The notes beneath the pieces were generated by a model, which was not told where the DNA came from, ran no database searches, and was given only the letters and a program-made list of their open reading frames with translations. Below, one piece after another: positions 32,996 to 41,640 of a stretch of DNA of 42,624 bases. A program made the translations under genes and the position numbers. Numbering within the stretch: the first letter of the stretch is position 1; every line of letters starts with the position of its first letter. The stretch comes from Tepidimicrobium xylanilyticum (GTDB taxonomy: Bacteria; Bacillota; Clostridia; Tissierellales; Tepidimicrobiaceae): contig NZ_FNNG01000017.1 in NCBI RefSeq assembly GCF_900106765.1, positions 1 through 42,624 on the forward strand, read 5' to 3'.

Positions 32996-33000
32996 ATTTA

Positions 33001-33516
33001 TTATATTTCAATACCCTTTCTTGCCACTACTCCTTTGTTATAATAGTGTTTAATCTCCACCATATCCGTAACTAAATCTGCAATTTGGATTATCCTTTCA
33101 TCTGCATATCTGCCTGTAATTATGACCTCAACATGAGAAGCTTTTCCTTTAATCGTTTCCAACACTTTCTCCACAGTAAATAAATTGTAATACAATGCTA
33201 TATTCAATTCATCTAAAATAACCACATCAAAGTTTCCTTCCTTCAAAATGACTTTACATTTATTAAGCCCAGCTTTTGCCAACCTAATATCTTCCTCCTT
33301 CGGGGCCTTATATATGAAACAATCCCTTCCAAATTGTTCTATAACTAGGTTAGGCAAATAATCTACACTCTTAAGCTCACTGTATTCCATTCCCTTTATG
33401 AATTGGCCTATGAAAACCTTTTTACCAGCACATATAGCCCTTAGGGCCAACCCCAACGCAGCAGTAGTCTTTCCCTTTCCATTTCCAGTATATACATGTA
33501 TATATCCATTATCCAT
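33001..33516 (-). CDS. cobO: Cob(I)yrinic acid a,c-diamide adenosyltransferase
   Basis: A 171-aa P-loop enzyme of the CobA/CobO/BtuR type that adds the adenosyl group from ATP to reduced corrinoid. Walker A is TGNGKGKTTAALGLALRA (12-29), then VFIGQFIKGMEYSE, the Walker-B-like VVILDELNIALYY and the substrate loop EVIITGRYADERIIQIADLVTDM. Full length for the family. GGGAGG precedes the ATG. It stands alone; no other cobalamin gene is near and no cobalamin riboswitch is seen upstream. Adenosylcobalamin would serve mutases or aminomutases of amino-acid fermentation (inference). Confidence 0.93.
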   Translation of the reverse strand: MDNGYIHVYTGNGKGKTTAALGLALRAICAGKKVFIGQFIKGMEYSELKSVDYLPNLVIEQFGRDCFIYKAPKEEDIRLAKAGLNKCKVILKEGNFDVVILDELNIALYYNLFTVEKVLETIKGKASHVEVIITGRYADERIIQIADLVTDMVEIKHYYNKGVVARKGIEI

Positions 33517-33610
33517 TCGCTATTCCTCCCTAGAATTGGTATTTTCATTATAACATATAGTTCATGATTATTTTATAATCCAAAACATGTTATGGACTAT
33601 TTAAATAATT

Positions 33611-33638
33611 TTGATAATTCAGATAGCAATGCTATAAT
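33611..33638 (+). promoter_or_regulatory. SigmaA-type promoter of the DapF-like gene
   Basis: TTGATA (33611-33616), 16 bases, TATAAT (33633-33638), about 85 bases before the start codon. Confidence 0.6.
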
Positions 33639-33722
33639 TTAATTATAAACCATATTGAATTATAACATAAGGAATTATGAAAAAAGCAAAAAATATGAGT
33701 ATCTAACTAAAGGGGGAATAAT

Positions 33723-34544
33723 ATGAAACTTAGATATGTAAAGGTAAACCCTGTAGAAAATATGACTATATTTGTGCTGGATCCAGTTCCTAGGAAATTC
33801 CACATGAAAATCGCCAATAAACTTATGAGTTATAACAATATTCATGGAGAACAGGTAGGGTTTATAGAGAGGGAACAGGACCTCATAAGGCTTCAGATGA
33901 TGGGTGGAGAATTTTGTGGTAATGCTTCTAGGTCTCTAGCAGCTTTCATAGTATATAGCCAATACCCCAATATAAAAAAGATAGATCAAGTATATGAAGT
34001 CACTATAAAAACCTCAGGCATAGAAGGCATTATTACTTGTAAGGTTACTCCTACAGAAAAGGGAAATAGTTTTTTCTCAGAAATTAACATGCCACTACCC
34101 CTATTAATTAAAGAATTTCATTTCAAAGAAGGCAATAATAGTATAAAATCGATTAAAGTTAGTTTGCCTGGTATAATTCATTTCATTGTAGATGCCAATA
34201 AAGTACAAGATAAAGATAGTTTTTTCAAAGTAATTAAGAATGAAATGGATAAAGAAGAATATGATGCCTTTGGAATCATGTATTACGATAGAGAAAGCAA
34301 TTTCTTAACCCCATTAGTATATGTAAAAAACACTGATAGCCTTTTTTGGGAAAGAAGCTGTGCCTCTGGAACTGCAGCATTAGGAGCAGCCTTGGCCTAT
34401 GAAAGCGAAAGCTCCATATCAAAAGAAATCCAGCAACCTGGTGGTAGCTTAGAAATTTCTATTGACTGGAAATCTAATAATATAGACTCCATTAAGCTAG
34501 ATGGATTAGTTGAAATAGTATCAGAAGGAATAGCATATTTATAA
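33723..34544 (+). CDS. DapF-fold amino-acid epimerase/racemase, possibly histidine racemase
   Basis: A 273-aa protein with two tandem half-barrels of the diaminopimelate epimerase fold. The two catalytic Cys are in matching places: C65 in MMGGEFCGNASRSLAAF and C213 in WERSCASGTAALGAA. True DapF has GNGxRC and CGSG motifs and recognises diaminopimelate; the GEFCGN version here differs, so another amino acid is likely. Staphylococcal CntK shows that this fold can racemise histidine. The gene converges on an NhaC-family permease followed by hutH and hutU, which makes histidine a reasonable substrate guess. GGGGGAAT precedes the ATG. A diverged DapF or a proline-racemase relative remain alternatives. 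Confidence 0.72.
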   Translation: MKLRYVKVNPVENMTIFVLDPVPRKFHMKIANKLMSYNNIHGEQVGFIEREQDLIRLQMMGGEFCGNASRSLAAFIVYSQYPNIKKIDQVYEVTIKTSGIEGIITCKVTPTEKGNSFFSEINMPLPLLIKEFHFKEGNNSIKSIKVSLPGIIHFIVDANKVQDKDSFFKVIKNEMDKEEYDAFGIMYYDRESNFLTPLVYVKNTDSLFWERSCASGTAALGAALAYESESSISKEIQQPGGSLEISIDWKSNNIDSIKLDGLVEIVSEGIAYL

Positions 34545-34547
34545 TTA

Positions 34548-34590
34548 AAAACACCCTAGATATAAGAGCTTTCCCGCATCTAGGGTGTTT
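34548..34590. terminator. Bidirectional terminator between convergent genes
   Basis: AAACACCCTAGAT pairs with ATCTAGGGTGTTT (34578-34590). It lies between the racemase-like gene and the permease gene, whose stops face each other. Confidence 0.85.
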
Positions 34591-34606
34591 AGTATTAAAA
34601 TCCAAT

Positions 34607-35914
34607 TTATAAAATCATTGCTGCAATTGTTCCAAATATTAATAAAGGTATATTAAAGAAGGTAAATGTTGGAACACAAGTATCCCATATATGATCATGT
34701 TGGCCATCTGCATTTAAGCCAGATGTAGGTCCTAATGTACTATCTGAAGCAGGTGAACCTGCATCTCCTAATGCTCCAGCAACACCTACAAGAGCTATAG
34801 TTGCTGCAGGACTAAATCCCAATTGGATGCATAAAGGTACATAAAATGTGGCTATAATAGGAACTGTACCAAAGGAAGTGCCTATACCCATTGTTACCAA
34901 CAATCCAATTAACAACATTAATATAGCTCCTAATAATTTACTACCGCCTATTAGTTCTACTGAGCTATTTACTAAAGCTTCTACAGCTCCAGTTTCCCTT
35001 AATACATTACCATATCCAGATGCAACTAACATTACAAAGGCTATAAAGCCCATCATTCTAATTCCGCCATCCATTAAATTGTCAATATCTTTAAACTTGA
35101 AGGAACCAAATAACAACATTACTAATAGAGCAGTTAATATTCCTAAAGCTAAAGAATCCGACAATAATTGAACTGCAAAAGCTACTATAGCACCTATTAA
35201 TACTCCTACTTCTTCCTTGGTCATGTTTGAACTTTGTTCTTCATCGGTCGCTGCAATTTCGCCAAAGCTAATATCTTCATATTCTCTTGGTTTTCTATAA
35301 GCTATAAATATAGCAAGTAACAAGCCAATAATCATACCTACCCCAGGTATAAGTAAAGGCTTCCAAATCATTTTAGTAGTTACTGGCATTCCATTATCAA
35401 TAAGTGCATCCCTTATTGTGTTGTGGAATATTAAACCAAACCCAACAGGTAACATAATATAAGGAGCTTTTAAGCCAAAGGTTAAAGCACATGCAACAGC
35501 TCGCCTGTCGATTTTCAATTTATTCATTACTCCAAGAAGTGGTGGGATTAAAATTGGTATGAATGCAATATGCACAGGAATTAAGTTTTGCGAAAAGCAT
35601 GAAATGAAAGCAATTATCAACACAAACAATACTCTTTTATCCTTTAAGCTTTTAGACAACTTTATTACTAGTCTATTGGCAATACCACTTTTATTGATGG
35701 CTACAGCCAAAGCACCTAATAAAATATAACTAAGAGCTGTTTCTGAATTCCCACCCATACCAGCAATTAATAATGAAATGCTTTCCGTCATACTTATACC
35801 TGAAAGAACTCCAGCAACGAGGGCAGAAATTATTAATGCTATGATTACATTTAGCTTTAATAAGCATAAAACTGTCATTACAAGAACGGATACAACAACA
35901 GGCATATAATTCAC
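34607..35914 (-). CDS. NhaC-family antiporter-like permease, probable amino-acid (histidine) transporter
   Basis: A 435-aa membrane protein with about 11-12 predicted helices. Conserved blocks include LLIAGMGGNSETALSYILLGALAVA, SQNLIPVHIAFIPILIPPLL, MGIGTSFGTVPIIATFYVPL and GDAGSPASDSTLGPTSGLNADGQHDH, typical of the Na+/H+ antiporter superfamily group that includes Bacillus YuiF, predicted to carry histidine. It follows hutH after a hairpin and a gap of 132 bases, on the same strand, so it may be co-transcribed. I infer histidine (or D-/L-histidine) uptake; the substrate is not shown by sequence alone. GTGAGGTG precedes the ATG. Confidence 0.82.
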   Translation of the reverse strand: MNYMPVVVSVLVMTVLCLLKLNVIIALIISALVAGVLSGISMTESISLLIAGMGGNSETALSYILLGALAVAINKSGIANRLVIKLSKSLKDKRVLFVLIIAFISCFSQNLIPVHIAFIPILIPPLLGVMNKLKIDRRAVACALTFGLKAPYIMLPVGFGLIFHNTIRDALIDNGMPVTTKMIWKPLLIPGVGMIIGLLLAIFIAYRKPREYEDISFGEIAATDEEQSSNMTKEEVGVLIGAIVAFAVQLLSDSLALGILTALLVMLLFGSFKFKDIDNLMDGGIRMMGFIAFVMLVASGYGNVLRETGAVEALVNSSVELIGGSKLLGAILMLLIGLLVTMGIGTSFGTVPIIATFYVPLCIQLGFSPAATIALVGVAGALGDAGSPASDSTLGPTSGLNADGQHDHIWDTCVPTFTFFNIPLLIFGTIAAMIL

Positions 35915-36013
35915 CTCACTCTAATATTATTTTTGAATAATGCGAATCTAATTAATACTAAATCAATGAATTAAAATTAGCCTTTTAATCACTCCTTTCT
36001 TAATATAGAATAT

Positions 36014-36036
36014 CAGGTACAGCAAAGCTGTACCTG
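36014..36036 (-). terminator. Hairpin between hutH and the permease gene
   Basis: CAGGTACAGC pairs with GCTGTACCTG around a three-base loop, 10 bases past the hutH stop. It lacks a T tract on the minus strand, so it may slow or stabilise rather than fully stop transcription into the permease gene. Confidence 0.6.
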
Positions 36037-36046
36037 CTGCAAAACA

Positions 36047-37576
36047 TTAAAATACCATTTCACCTGCTGCATCTTCCACAGATTTAATTATTTTTCCGTC
36101 TGTTATAATATCTTCACATTTATTAATGTCTTCATAAAGAGGTCTATCATCTTCAAGTTTTTCTACATATTGTCTTACAAGTTCATAAGCAGGTTTTGTA
36201 CCTACTCCCAAACCTTTATTCCCTCTTAAATCTATGGCTTGACACGCTGCCATTATTTCCATAGCAAGCACTCTTCGTACATTCTTCATTATCTCCCTTG
36301 CTTTCCTTGCTGCAATCGTCCCCATTGAAACATGGTCCTCTTGGTTAGCTGAGGATGGAATTGAATCTACACTTGCAGGGTGAGCTAAAACTTTATTTTC
36401 AGATACAAGAGCTGCTGCAGAATATTGAACTATCATAAATCCTGAATTCAATCCACCTTTTTCCACCAAAAATGCTGGAAGTCCGCTTAATGCAGGATTC
36501 ACCAACCTTTCCAAACGCCTTTCAGAAATATTAGCTATCTCAGCTAATGCTATTCCTAAAAAGTCAAATACTAATGCCATAGGCTGACCATGGAAGTTAC
36601 CTCCTGAAATGCCCTCCTTAGTATCATCAAATACCAGTGGGTTATCTGTAACGGAATTTATCTCTATTTCTACTTTTTCTTTGATATAGTTGATGGCATC
36701 TTTGCTTGCACCATGAACTTGGGGCACACATCTTAAAGCATAAGCATCCTGAACTCGGATTTCTCCCTGTTTTGTAGTCATGTTGCTATCTTTTAACAAT
36801 TGCAATATAATCCTGGCTGTATCAATCTGCCCTTTATGAGGTCTTAATTGATGAATCCTATTATCTAGGGCATTAACTACTCCATTTTGAGCTTCAAAGC
36901 TCAATGCAGCTGCTATATCTGCAACTTTTAATAAGTTAATAGCATCATATACTGTAAGAGCCCCAACAGAAGTCATAGCTTGAGTCCCATTTATAAGGGC
37001 AAGGCCTTCTTTAGATGTTAATTCTATAATGCTTATCCCCGCTTTATTCATAGCTTCCTTGCCAGACATTACTTCTCCCTTATATTCAGCTTTACCTAAT
37101 CCAAGCATAGGTAGAACCATATGAGATAAAGGAGCTAAATCACCGCTTGAACCTAATGAGCCTTTCTCCGGTATAATAGGATGAACTCCTTTATTAAGCA
37201 TGTCAATTAAAGTTTGTATAGTTTCAATTTTAACACCAGAATAGCCTTTTGCCAAGCTATTTATTCTTAAAAGCATAATACCTCTGACTATTTCAGTCTC
37301 GAAAGGCTTTCCTGCTCCAACTGCATGGGATACAATTAAATTTTCTTGAAGGAGCTTTGTTTCTTCCTTTGATATAGTCACATCGCTAAATTTCCCAAAA
37401 CCAGTTGTTATTCCATATACTACTTCACCATTTTCTACGAATTCGTCAACTGTTCTTCTAGATTTCAGTATGTTTTCCTTTGCTTCTTCAGAAAGTTCCA
37501 CTTCTTTGTACTCCCTACAAACTGCCACCACGTCTTCTATTGTCAAAGAATTCCCTGTAATAATAACTTTGCTCAT
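36047..37576 (-). CDS. hutH: Histidine ammonia-lyase with Ser-Ser-Gly cofactor triad
   Basis: A 509-aa enzyme releasing ammonia from L-histidine to give urocanate. It has VVYGITTGFGKFSDV with the catalytic Tyr (53-67 region), the MIO-forming loop GSLGSSGDLAPLSHM (S143-S144-G145), and the late blocks GNFHGQPMALVFDFLG and SANQEDHVSMG. Most histidases have Ala-Ser-Gly at the cofactor site; here it is Ser-Ser-Gly. The backbone cyclisation uses the Ser and Gly, so activity is expected. AAGGAGG precedes the ATG. A sigma-54 promoter lies 88 bases upstream. Confidence 0.95.
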   Translation of the reverse strand: MSKVIITGNSLTIEDVVAVCREYKEVELSEEAKENILKSRRTVDEFVENGEVVYGITTGFGKFSDVTISKEETKLLQENLIVSHAVGAGKPFETEIVRGIMLLRINSLAKGYSGVKIETIQTLIDMLNKGVHPIIPEKGSLGSSGDLAPLSHMVLPMLGLGKAEYKGEVMSGKEAMNKAGISIIELTSKEGLALINGTQAMTSVGALTVYDAINLLKVADIAAALSFEAQNGVVNALDNRIHQLRPHKGQIDTARIILQLLKDSNMTTKQGEIRVQDAYALRCVPQVHGASKDAINYIKEKVEIEINSVTDNPLVFDDTKEGISGGNFHGQPMALVFDFLGIALAEIANISERRLERLVNPALSGLPAFLVEKGGLNSGFMIVQYSAAALVSENKVLAHPASVDSIPSSANQEDHVSMGTIAARKAREIMKNVRRVLAMEIMAACQAIDLRGNKGLGVGTKPAYELVRQYVEKLEDDRPLYEDINKCEDIITDGKIIKSVEDAAGEMVF

Positions 37577-37663
37577 TTTTTAACCTCCTTTAAAAAAATA
37601 TCCAATATTTGTCATAGTATTAATAATTTTCCGAATTAATCGACTATTCTCGCTATTTATATA

Positions 37664-37679
37664 TGCAAGTTTTATACCT
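37664..37679 (-). promoter_or_regulatory. Sigma-54 (-24/-12) promoter of hutH
   Basis: Minus strand AGGTATAAAACTTGCA fits TGGYAYR-N4-TTGCW at all but the first base, with GG and GC ten bases apart. It lies about 88-103 bases before the hutH start codon. Confidence 0.75.
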
Positions 37680-37793
37680 ATACATAAATCTTATTTTTAT
37701 GAGTTTCTATAATTCAATACATGGGCTAAACTCAATATAAATGTTTAAACTAAAAACACATTATGTTCATATTTATAGTAATAAATAATTTGG

Positions 37794-37838
37794 GCAGTGT
37801 TTGAATCTTAAACATTATGTTTAAAATTCAAACACTGC
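37794..37838. promoter_or_regulatory. 45-bp palindrome upstream of hutH, candidate activator site or hutU terminator
   Basis: The outer arms GCAGTGTTTGAAT and ATTCAAACACTGC enclose the inner arms TTAAACAT and ATGTTTAA, making a nearly perfect 22-bp dyad with one mismatch. It starts 16 bases past the hutU stop, so it could end hutU transcription, but no T tract follows on the minus strand. Its centre is about 139 bases upstream of the hutH -24 box, a usual distance for an enhancer-binding protein. Confidence 0.6.
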
Positions 37839-37853
37839 ATCATTTCAGAAAGT

Positions 37854-39881
37854 TTATTTATATTTCTCATCTACTAACTTCTTAATTAACTCTTCATTAG
37901 GCATAAATGGAAGGGTAATATGGTCTGTATCCTTAAATTGATTATTATATTCTATTACAGTTTCCATTGCATTCTCATTTCTTGCCCAAGACCTTCTTGC
38001 TACTCCTACCATAACATCCCATGGTATGGCAGTCTTTATTATATTGTCAACCCTCTCACTTCCATCTAATACTAATCCAAATCCTCCATTTATCGATTTC
38101 CCTATTCCTACTCCTCCACCGTTGTGTAAGGCTACTAAACTCATTCCTCTAGCTGCATTACCAGCAAAACAATGGGTGGCCATATCTGCCATAATGTTAC
38201 TTCCATCATAGATGTTAGCTGTCTCTCTGAAAGGTGAATCGGTTCCTCCTGTATCGTGATGATCCCTTCCGAGCATTACTGGACCAATTTCTCCCTTTCT
38301 AACCATTTCATTGAATTTTAAGGCAATATTCCTTCTTCCTAACGCATCTTGATAAAGGATTCTTGCTTGGGTACCTACTACCAAATTGTTTTCTTCTGCA
38401 TCTCTTATCCATACCCAGTTGTCTCTATCTTGTAATCTTCTATTTGGATCAATACATTCCATAGCTGCTTTATCAGTTTTTATTAAGTCTTCCTTTTTCC
38501 CGCTTAAACATACCCATCTGAATGGCCCATAGCCGTAGTCAAATAGCATCGGTCCCATTATATCTTCTACATAGGATGGAAATATAAATCCTTCACTTTC
38601 ATCTCTTCCGTTCTTAGCTATTTCTTTTACTCCTGCATCGAATACCGCTTTCATAAAACTGTTTCCATAGTCGAAGAAGTAAGTGCCTCTATCTACTAAT
38701 TCCTTGATTAGTCTAAAATGCTTAGCTAGAGATTTATCTACCAATTCCTTAAATTTCTTTTTATCAGTGCTTAACATTTTAGTTCTTTCTTCAAAAGTTA
38801 ATCCTTGTGGACAATATCCTCCATCATAGGGGGCATGGCATGATGTCTGGTCTGATAGTAGATCTATCCTTATATTGTTCTCTACTGCATACTCAAGTAA
38901 GTCTACTATGTTTCCATAATATGCTATTGCTATGGTTTCTTTTTTATCCATATATTCCTTTGCAACATCAAAAACTTCTTTGATGTCGTCTATCACTACA
39001 TCTATCCAACCTTGTTCTAGTCTCGTTTGTATTCTTGAGTAGTCTACTTCTGCTATTATTCCTACTCCTCTTGCTATCTTTACTGCTTTACCTTGAGCCC
39101 CGCTCATGCCTCCTAATCCTGAACTTACAAATAAATGGCCTCTTAAATCCTCTTTTATTCCTAGTTCCTTTCTTCCTGCATTTAATATGGTATTATATGT
39201 TCCATGAACTATGCCCTGAGGTCCTATATACATCCAACCTCCTGCTGTCATCTGACCATAGTTGGCTACTCCCATTGCTGTGGCCTTTATCCAGTGGTCT
39301 TGGTCATCAAACATTCCTACCATCAATGCATTGGTTATTATTACCCTTGGACTACTTGGACTTGAATTGAATAAGCCCAATGGATGGCCTGATGCTACTA
39401 CTAATGTCTGATTTTCTGTTAATTCCTCTAAATACCTTTTAATGAGTTGATATTGCATCCAGTTTTGGCATACTTGCCCTGTTTCTCCGTAGGTTACTAG
39501 TTCATAGGGATATAAAGCTACTTCAAAATCCAGATTATTGTCTATCATAACCTGAAAAGCTTTTCCCTCTAAACATTTCCCCTTATATTCATCGATAGGT
39601 TTTCCATAGATTCTTCCTTCAGGTCTAAATCTATAACCATAAATTCTACCATAGGTTAACAGCTCATCTAAAAACTCTGGTGCCAATTCTTCATGCCATT
39701 CTTCTGGTATATATCTTAATGCATTCTTTAAGGCAATTTCAGTTTCCCTTTTGGTTAAATTAAACTCCCTTTTAGGTGCCCTTCTTATCCCTTCAACAAA
39801 TTTGGGCATTGGTGGCAATTCTTTAAATACATCCGTGAGCTTAATAGTCATAGATTCTGAAATCTTTTTATTGTCAATCAT
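37854..39881 (-). CDS. hutU: Urocanate hydratase
   Basis: A 675-aa NAD-dependent enzyme converting urocanate to imidazolonepropionate. NAD-binding is shown by FVSSGLGGMSGAQGKAVKIA; the active-site loop is GRDHHDTGGTDSPFRET; CHAPYDGGYCPQGLTFEE lies between. It is the long form (about 670 aa, as in animals and some anaerobes) rather than the 550-aa form of Bacillus and Pseudomonas. GGGAGGT precedes the ATG. It is transcribed from its own sigma-54 promoter and lies between the activator gene and hutH, with 277 bases to hutH. The next enzyme, hutI, is not in the window. Confidence 0.96.
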   Translation of the reverse strand: MIDNKKISESMTIKLTDVFKELPPMPKFVEGIRRAPKREFNLTKRETEIALKNALRYIPEEWHEELAPEFLDELLTYGRIYGYRFRPEGRIYGKPIDEYKGKCLEGKAFQVMIDNNLDFEVALYPYELVTYGETGQVCQNWMQYQLIKRYLEELTENQTLVVASGHPLGLFNSSPSSPRVIITNALMVGMFDDQDHWIKATAMGVANYGQMTAGGWMYIGPQGIVHGTYNTILNAGRKELGIKEDLRGHLFVSSGLGGMSGAQGKAVKIARGVGIIAEVDYSRIQTRLEQGWIDVVIDDIKEVFDVAKEYMDKKETIAIAYYGNIVDLLEYAVENNIRIDLLSDQTSCHAPYDGGYCPQGLTFEERTKMLSTDKKKFKELVDKSLAKHFRLIKELVDRGTYFFDYGNSFMKAVFDAGVKEIAKNGRDESEGFIFPSYVEDIMGPMLFDYGYGPFRWVCLSGKKEDLIKTDKAAMECIDPNRRLQDRDNWVWIRDAEENNLVVGTQARILYQDALGRRNIALKFNEMVRKGEIGPVMLGRDHHDTGGTDSPFRETANIYDGSNIMADMATHCFAGNAARGMSLVALHNGGGVGIGKSINGGFGLVLDGSERVDNIIKTAIPWDVMVGVARRSWARNENAMETVIEYNNQFKDTDHITLPFMPNEELIKKLVDEKYK

Positions 39882-39931
39882 TCTATTACCTCCCGATTTA
39901 AATTCATATAATTTTATTTAAAATTATATAC

Positions 39932-39948
39932 TTGCAATTTTTATGCCA
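39932..39948 (-). promoter_or_regulatory. Sigma-54 (-24/-12) promoter of hutU
   Basis: Minus strand TGGCATAAAAATTGCAA matches TGGCAY-N5-TTGCW exactly, with the GG and GC dinucleotides ten bases apart. It is about 51 bases before the hutU start codon. Confidence 0.85.
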
Positions 39949-40012
39949 ATTTAAAAACTATAAAAAATCAACCCTTTTGCACACTTTATTTTTTGGTTAA
40001 TATTTGATAAGC

Positions 40013-40041
40013 AAAAAGTGTTTGATTATCAAACACTTTTT
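40013..40041. promoter_or_regulatory. 29-bp perfect palindrome upstream of hutU, candidate activator site or terminator
   Basis: AAAAAGTGTTTGAT, one base, then ATCAAACACTTTTT. The centre is about 80 bases upstream of the hutU -24 box. It also lies 62 bases past the activator gene's stop, and its A/T flanks would let it act as a bidirectional terminator. It shares AGTGTTTGA half-sites with the palindrome at 37794-37838. Confidence 0.65.
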
Positions 40042-40102
40042 ATTTGCCCTAATTTATATAATAGTTCATTTTGAATTATTTTATTTCATTTTTCAACATC
40101 TA

Positions 40103-41590
40103 TTAATCTCTATTTTCCTTCCTTTTTATACCTAATTTTCTCATTCTATATATTAAACTCTGCCTTGTAACTCCTAATTCTTTCGCAGTTTTTGTTACAT
40201 TCCATAAATTGCTGTCCAAGGCTTCTAAGATCATTTTTTTCTCTATACTATCCAATTTTTCTTGTAGTGTTAAATTTGAACCACTTTGGATTTCATAGTA
40301 ATTGCCACAATTGGCCTTCATCATATTTATTAAATATTTTGGTGCGTTCTTAGCCCTTAAATACTTATCATTTACATTAGTCCTAATCATTATGCTGGCA
40401 ATAAAATGTTCAAGTTCTCTTACATTTCCTGGCCAGCTGTAGTTTTTCATAATCTCCTTTAATCTATCAGTCATATATATTACATTTTTGCCCATAATTA
40501 AATTGCTTTTCTTAATGAAATATTCTGATAGCTCAAATATATCATTTTCTCTTTCTATAAGAGGAGGGATATAAAGACAGTATCCTGCCAATCTATAGTA
40601 TAAATCCTGTCTTAGCTGCCCATTTTCTATTAACTGAAAGGGATCTTCATTTATGGCACTGATTATTCTACACTTAACCGGGTAATTCTGACTTCCACCA
40701 ATCCTTCTAACGATTCTTTCCTGTAATACTCTCAATAATTTGGCCTGCATGTTCACTGGCATATTGTGAATCTCGTCTAAAAATAAGGTTCCACTTCCCG
40801 CTTGTTCAATTAAGCCTGGGGAATCTAAAGCTCCTGTATAAGCTCCTCTAACCGTTCCAAATAAAGTACTCTCAAGGAGATTTTCTGGAATAGAAGCACA
40901 ATTTACTCCTATAAACGGTTCAGAATTTCTATTTCCGTAGTTATGAATGCTTTGAGCAAATACTTCCTTCCCTGTTCCTGTATCTCCAACTAATAATATA
41001 TTGTTATCTATCCAAGCAACAGATTGTGCTTCCTGTATTAATTTCTTCATTACATTACTTGAACCAATTATATCTGAAAATGTAAATTTCGTACCATTGG
41101 GGTTAATATCATCTGACTTAAGAATCCTCTGTCTAAAGAATTCATTTTTCATTTCAGTAATTTCAGATAGTAAAAACTGCAATCTAGTTTCATTTTTACT
41201 TATTGAATATACTCCGATTATTTCACCGTCAATTTCTATCGGAAAGGTACTATATAATTTATAGACAGGTCCATCTTCGTTATAAGCATGGGCTTTATAC
41301 CTCTTTGTAATGGGGCTGCCGCTTTTTAGCACTCTCATATGTTCAGATTTATTCTTATCGAAATATTCATAGGCTTCCCATATAAATTTGCCAACCATAT
41401 CTGAGGCTTTCCTCTTTTCCAATTCTTCCATAGCTCTATTATAAATTATTATTTTGCCATTCTTATCCGTTAAAAGTACTCCATCATCAAGGTTATCAAT
41501 AATTTTTTCCAAACACAGTAGCTTGTCTTCATAGTTACTACGATTTAGTCTTTTATTGGATATTGCATTAACCGATGATCTATTTTCCAC
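40103..41590 (-). CDS. PAS-domain sigma-54 activator, probable regulator of the hut genes
   Basis: A 495-aa RocR/NtrC-type regulator starting at GTG 41590 behind GGAGGG; an upstream in-frame ATG has no site. An N-terminal PAS domain (about 20-130; LDDGVLLTDKNGKIIIYNRA) would sense a small ligand. The AAA domain has Walker A VGDTGTGKE, the sigma-54 contact loop GAYTGA (Tyr for the usual Phe), Walker B TLFLDEIHNMP and the R-finger region RLAGYCLYIPPL. The C-terminal Fis helix-turn-helix is TKTAKELGVTRQSLIYRMRK. It is followed by hutU and hutH, each with a -24/-12 promoter, so it most likely switches them on when histidine or urocanate is present. Confidence 0.9.
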   Translation of the reverse strand: MENRSSVNAISNKRLNRSNYEDKLLCLEKIIDNLDDGVLLTDKNGKIIIYNRAMEELEKRKASDMVGKFIWEAYEYFDKNKSEHMRVLKSGSPITKRYKAHAYNEDGPVYKLYSTFPIEIDGEIIGVYSISKNETRLQFLLSEITEMKNEFFRQRILKSDDINPNGTKFTFSDIIGSSNVMKKLIQEAQSVAWIDNNILLVGDTGTGKEVFAQSIHNYGNRNSEPFIGVNCASIPENLLESTLFGTVRGAYTGALDSPGLIEQAGSGTLFLDEIHNMPVNMQAKLLRVLQERIVRRIGGSQNYPVKCRIISAINEDPFQLIENGQLRQDLYYRLAGYCLYIPPLIERENDIFELSEYFIKKSNLIMGKNVIYMTDRLKEIMKNYSWPGNVRELEHFIASIMIRTNVNDKYLRAKNAPKYLINMMKANCGNYYEIQSGSNLTLQEKLDSIEKKMILEALDSNLWNVTKTAKELGVTRQSLIYRMRKLGIKRKENRD

Positions 41591-41610
41591 AAGTATCCCT
41601 CCATAAGTTA

Positions 41611-41640
41611 AATATATCAAAGCATAAATTGGTGTGTCAA
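41611..41640 (-). promoter_or_regulatory. SigmaA-type promoter of the activator gene
   Basis: Minus strand TTGACA (41640-41635), 18 bases, TATATT (41616-41611). The leader to the GTG would be only about 14 bases, just enough for the GGAGGG site, so the call is tentative. Confidence 0.5.

Noticed and set aside
37577-37663. A riboswitch or HutP-type leader upstream of hutH
   Set aside because: The leader is short and AT-rich with no regular NAG triplets or conserved fold; the -24/-12 promoter explains the regulation better.
39035-39370. A Leu/Ser-rich plus-strand frame inside hutU
   Set aside because: It is antisense to the NAD-binding part of urocanate hydratase and is low complexity.
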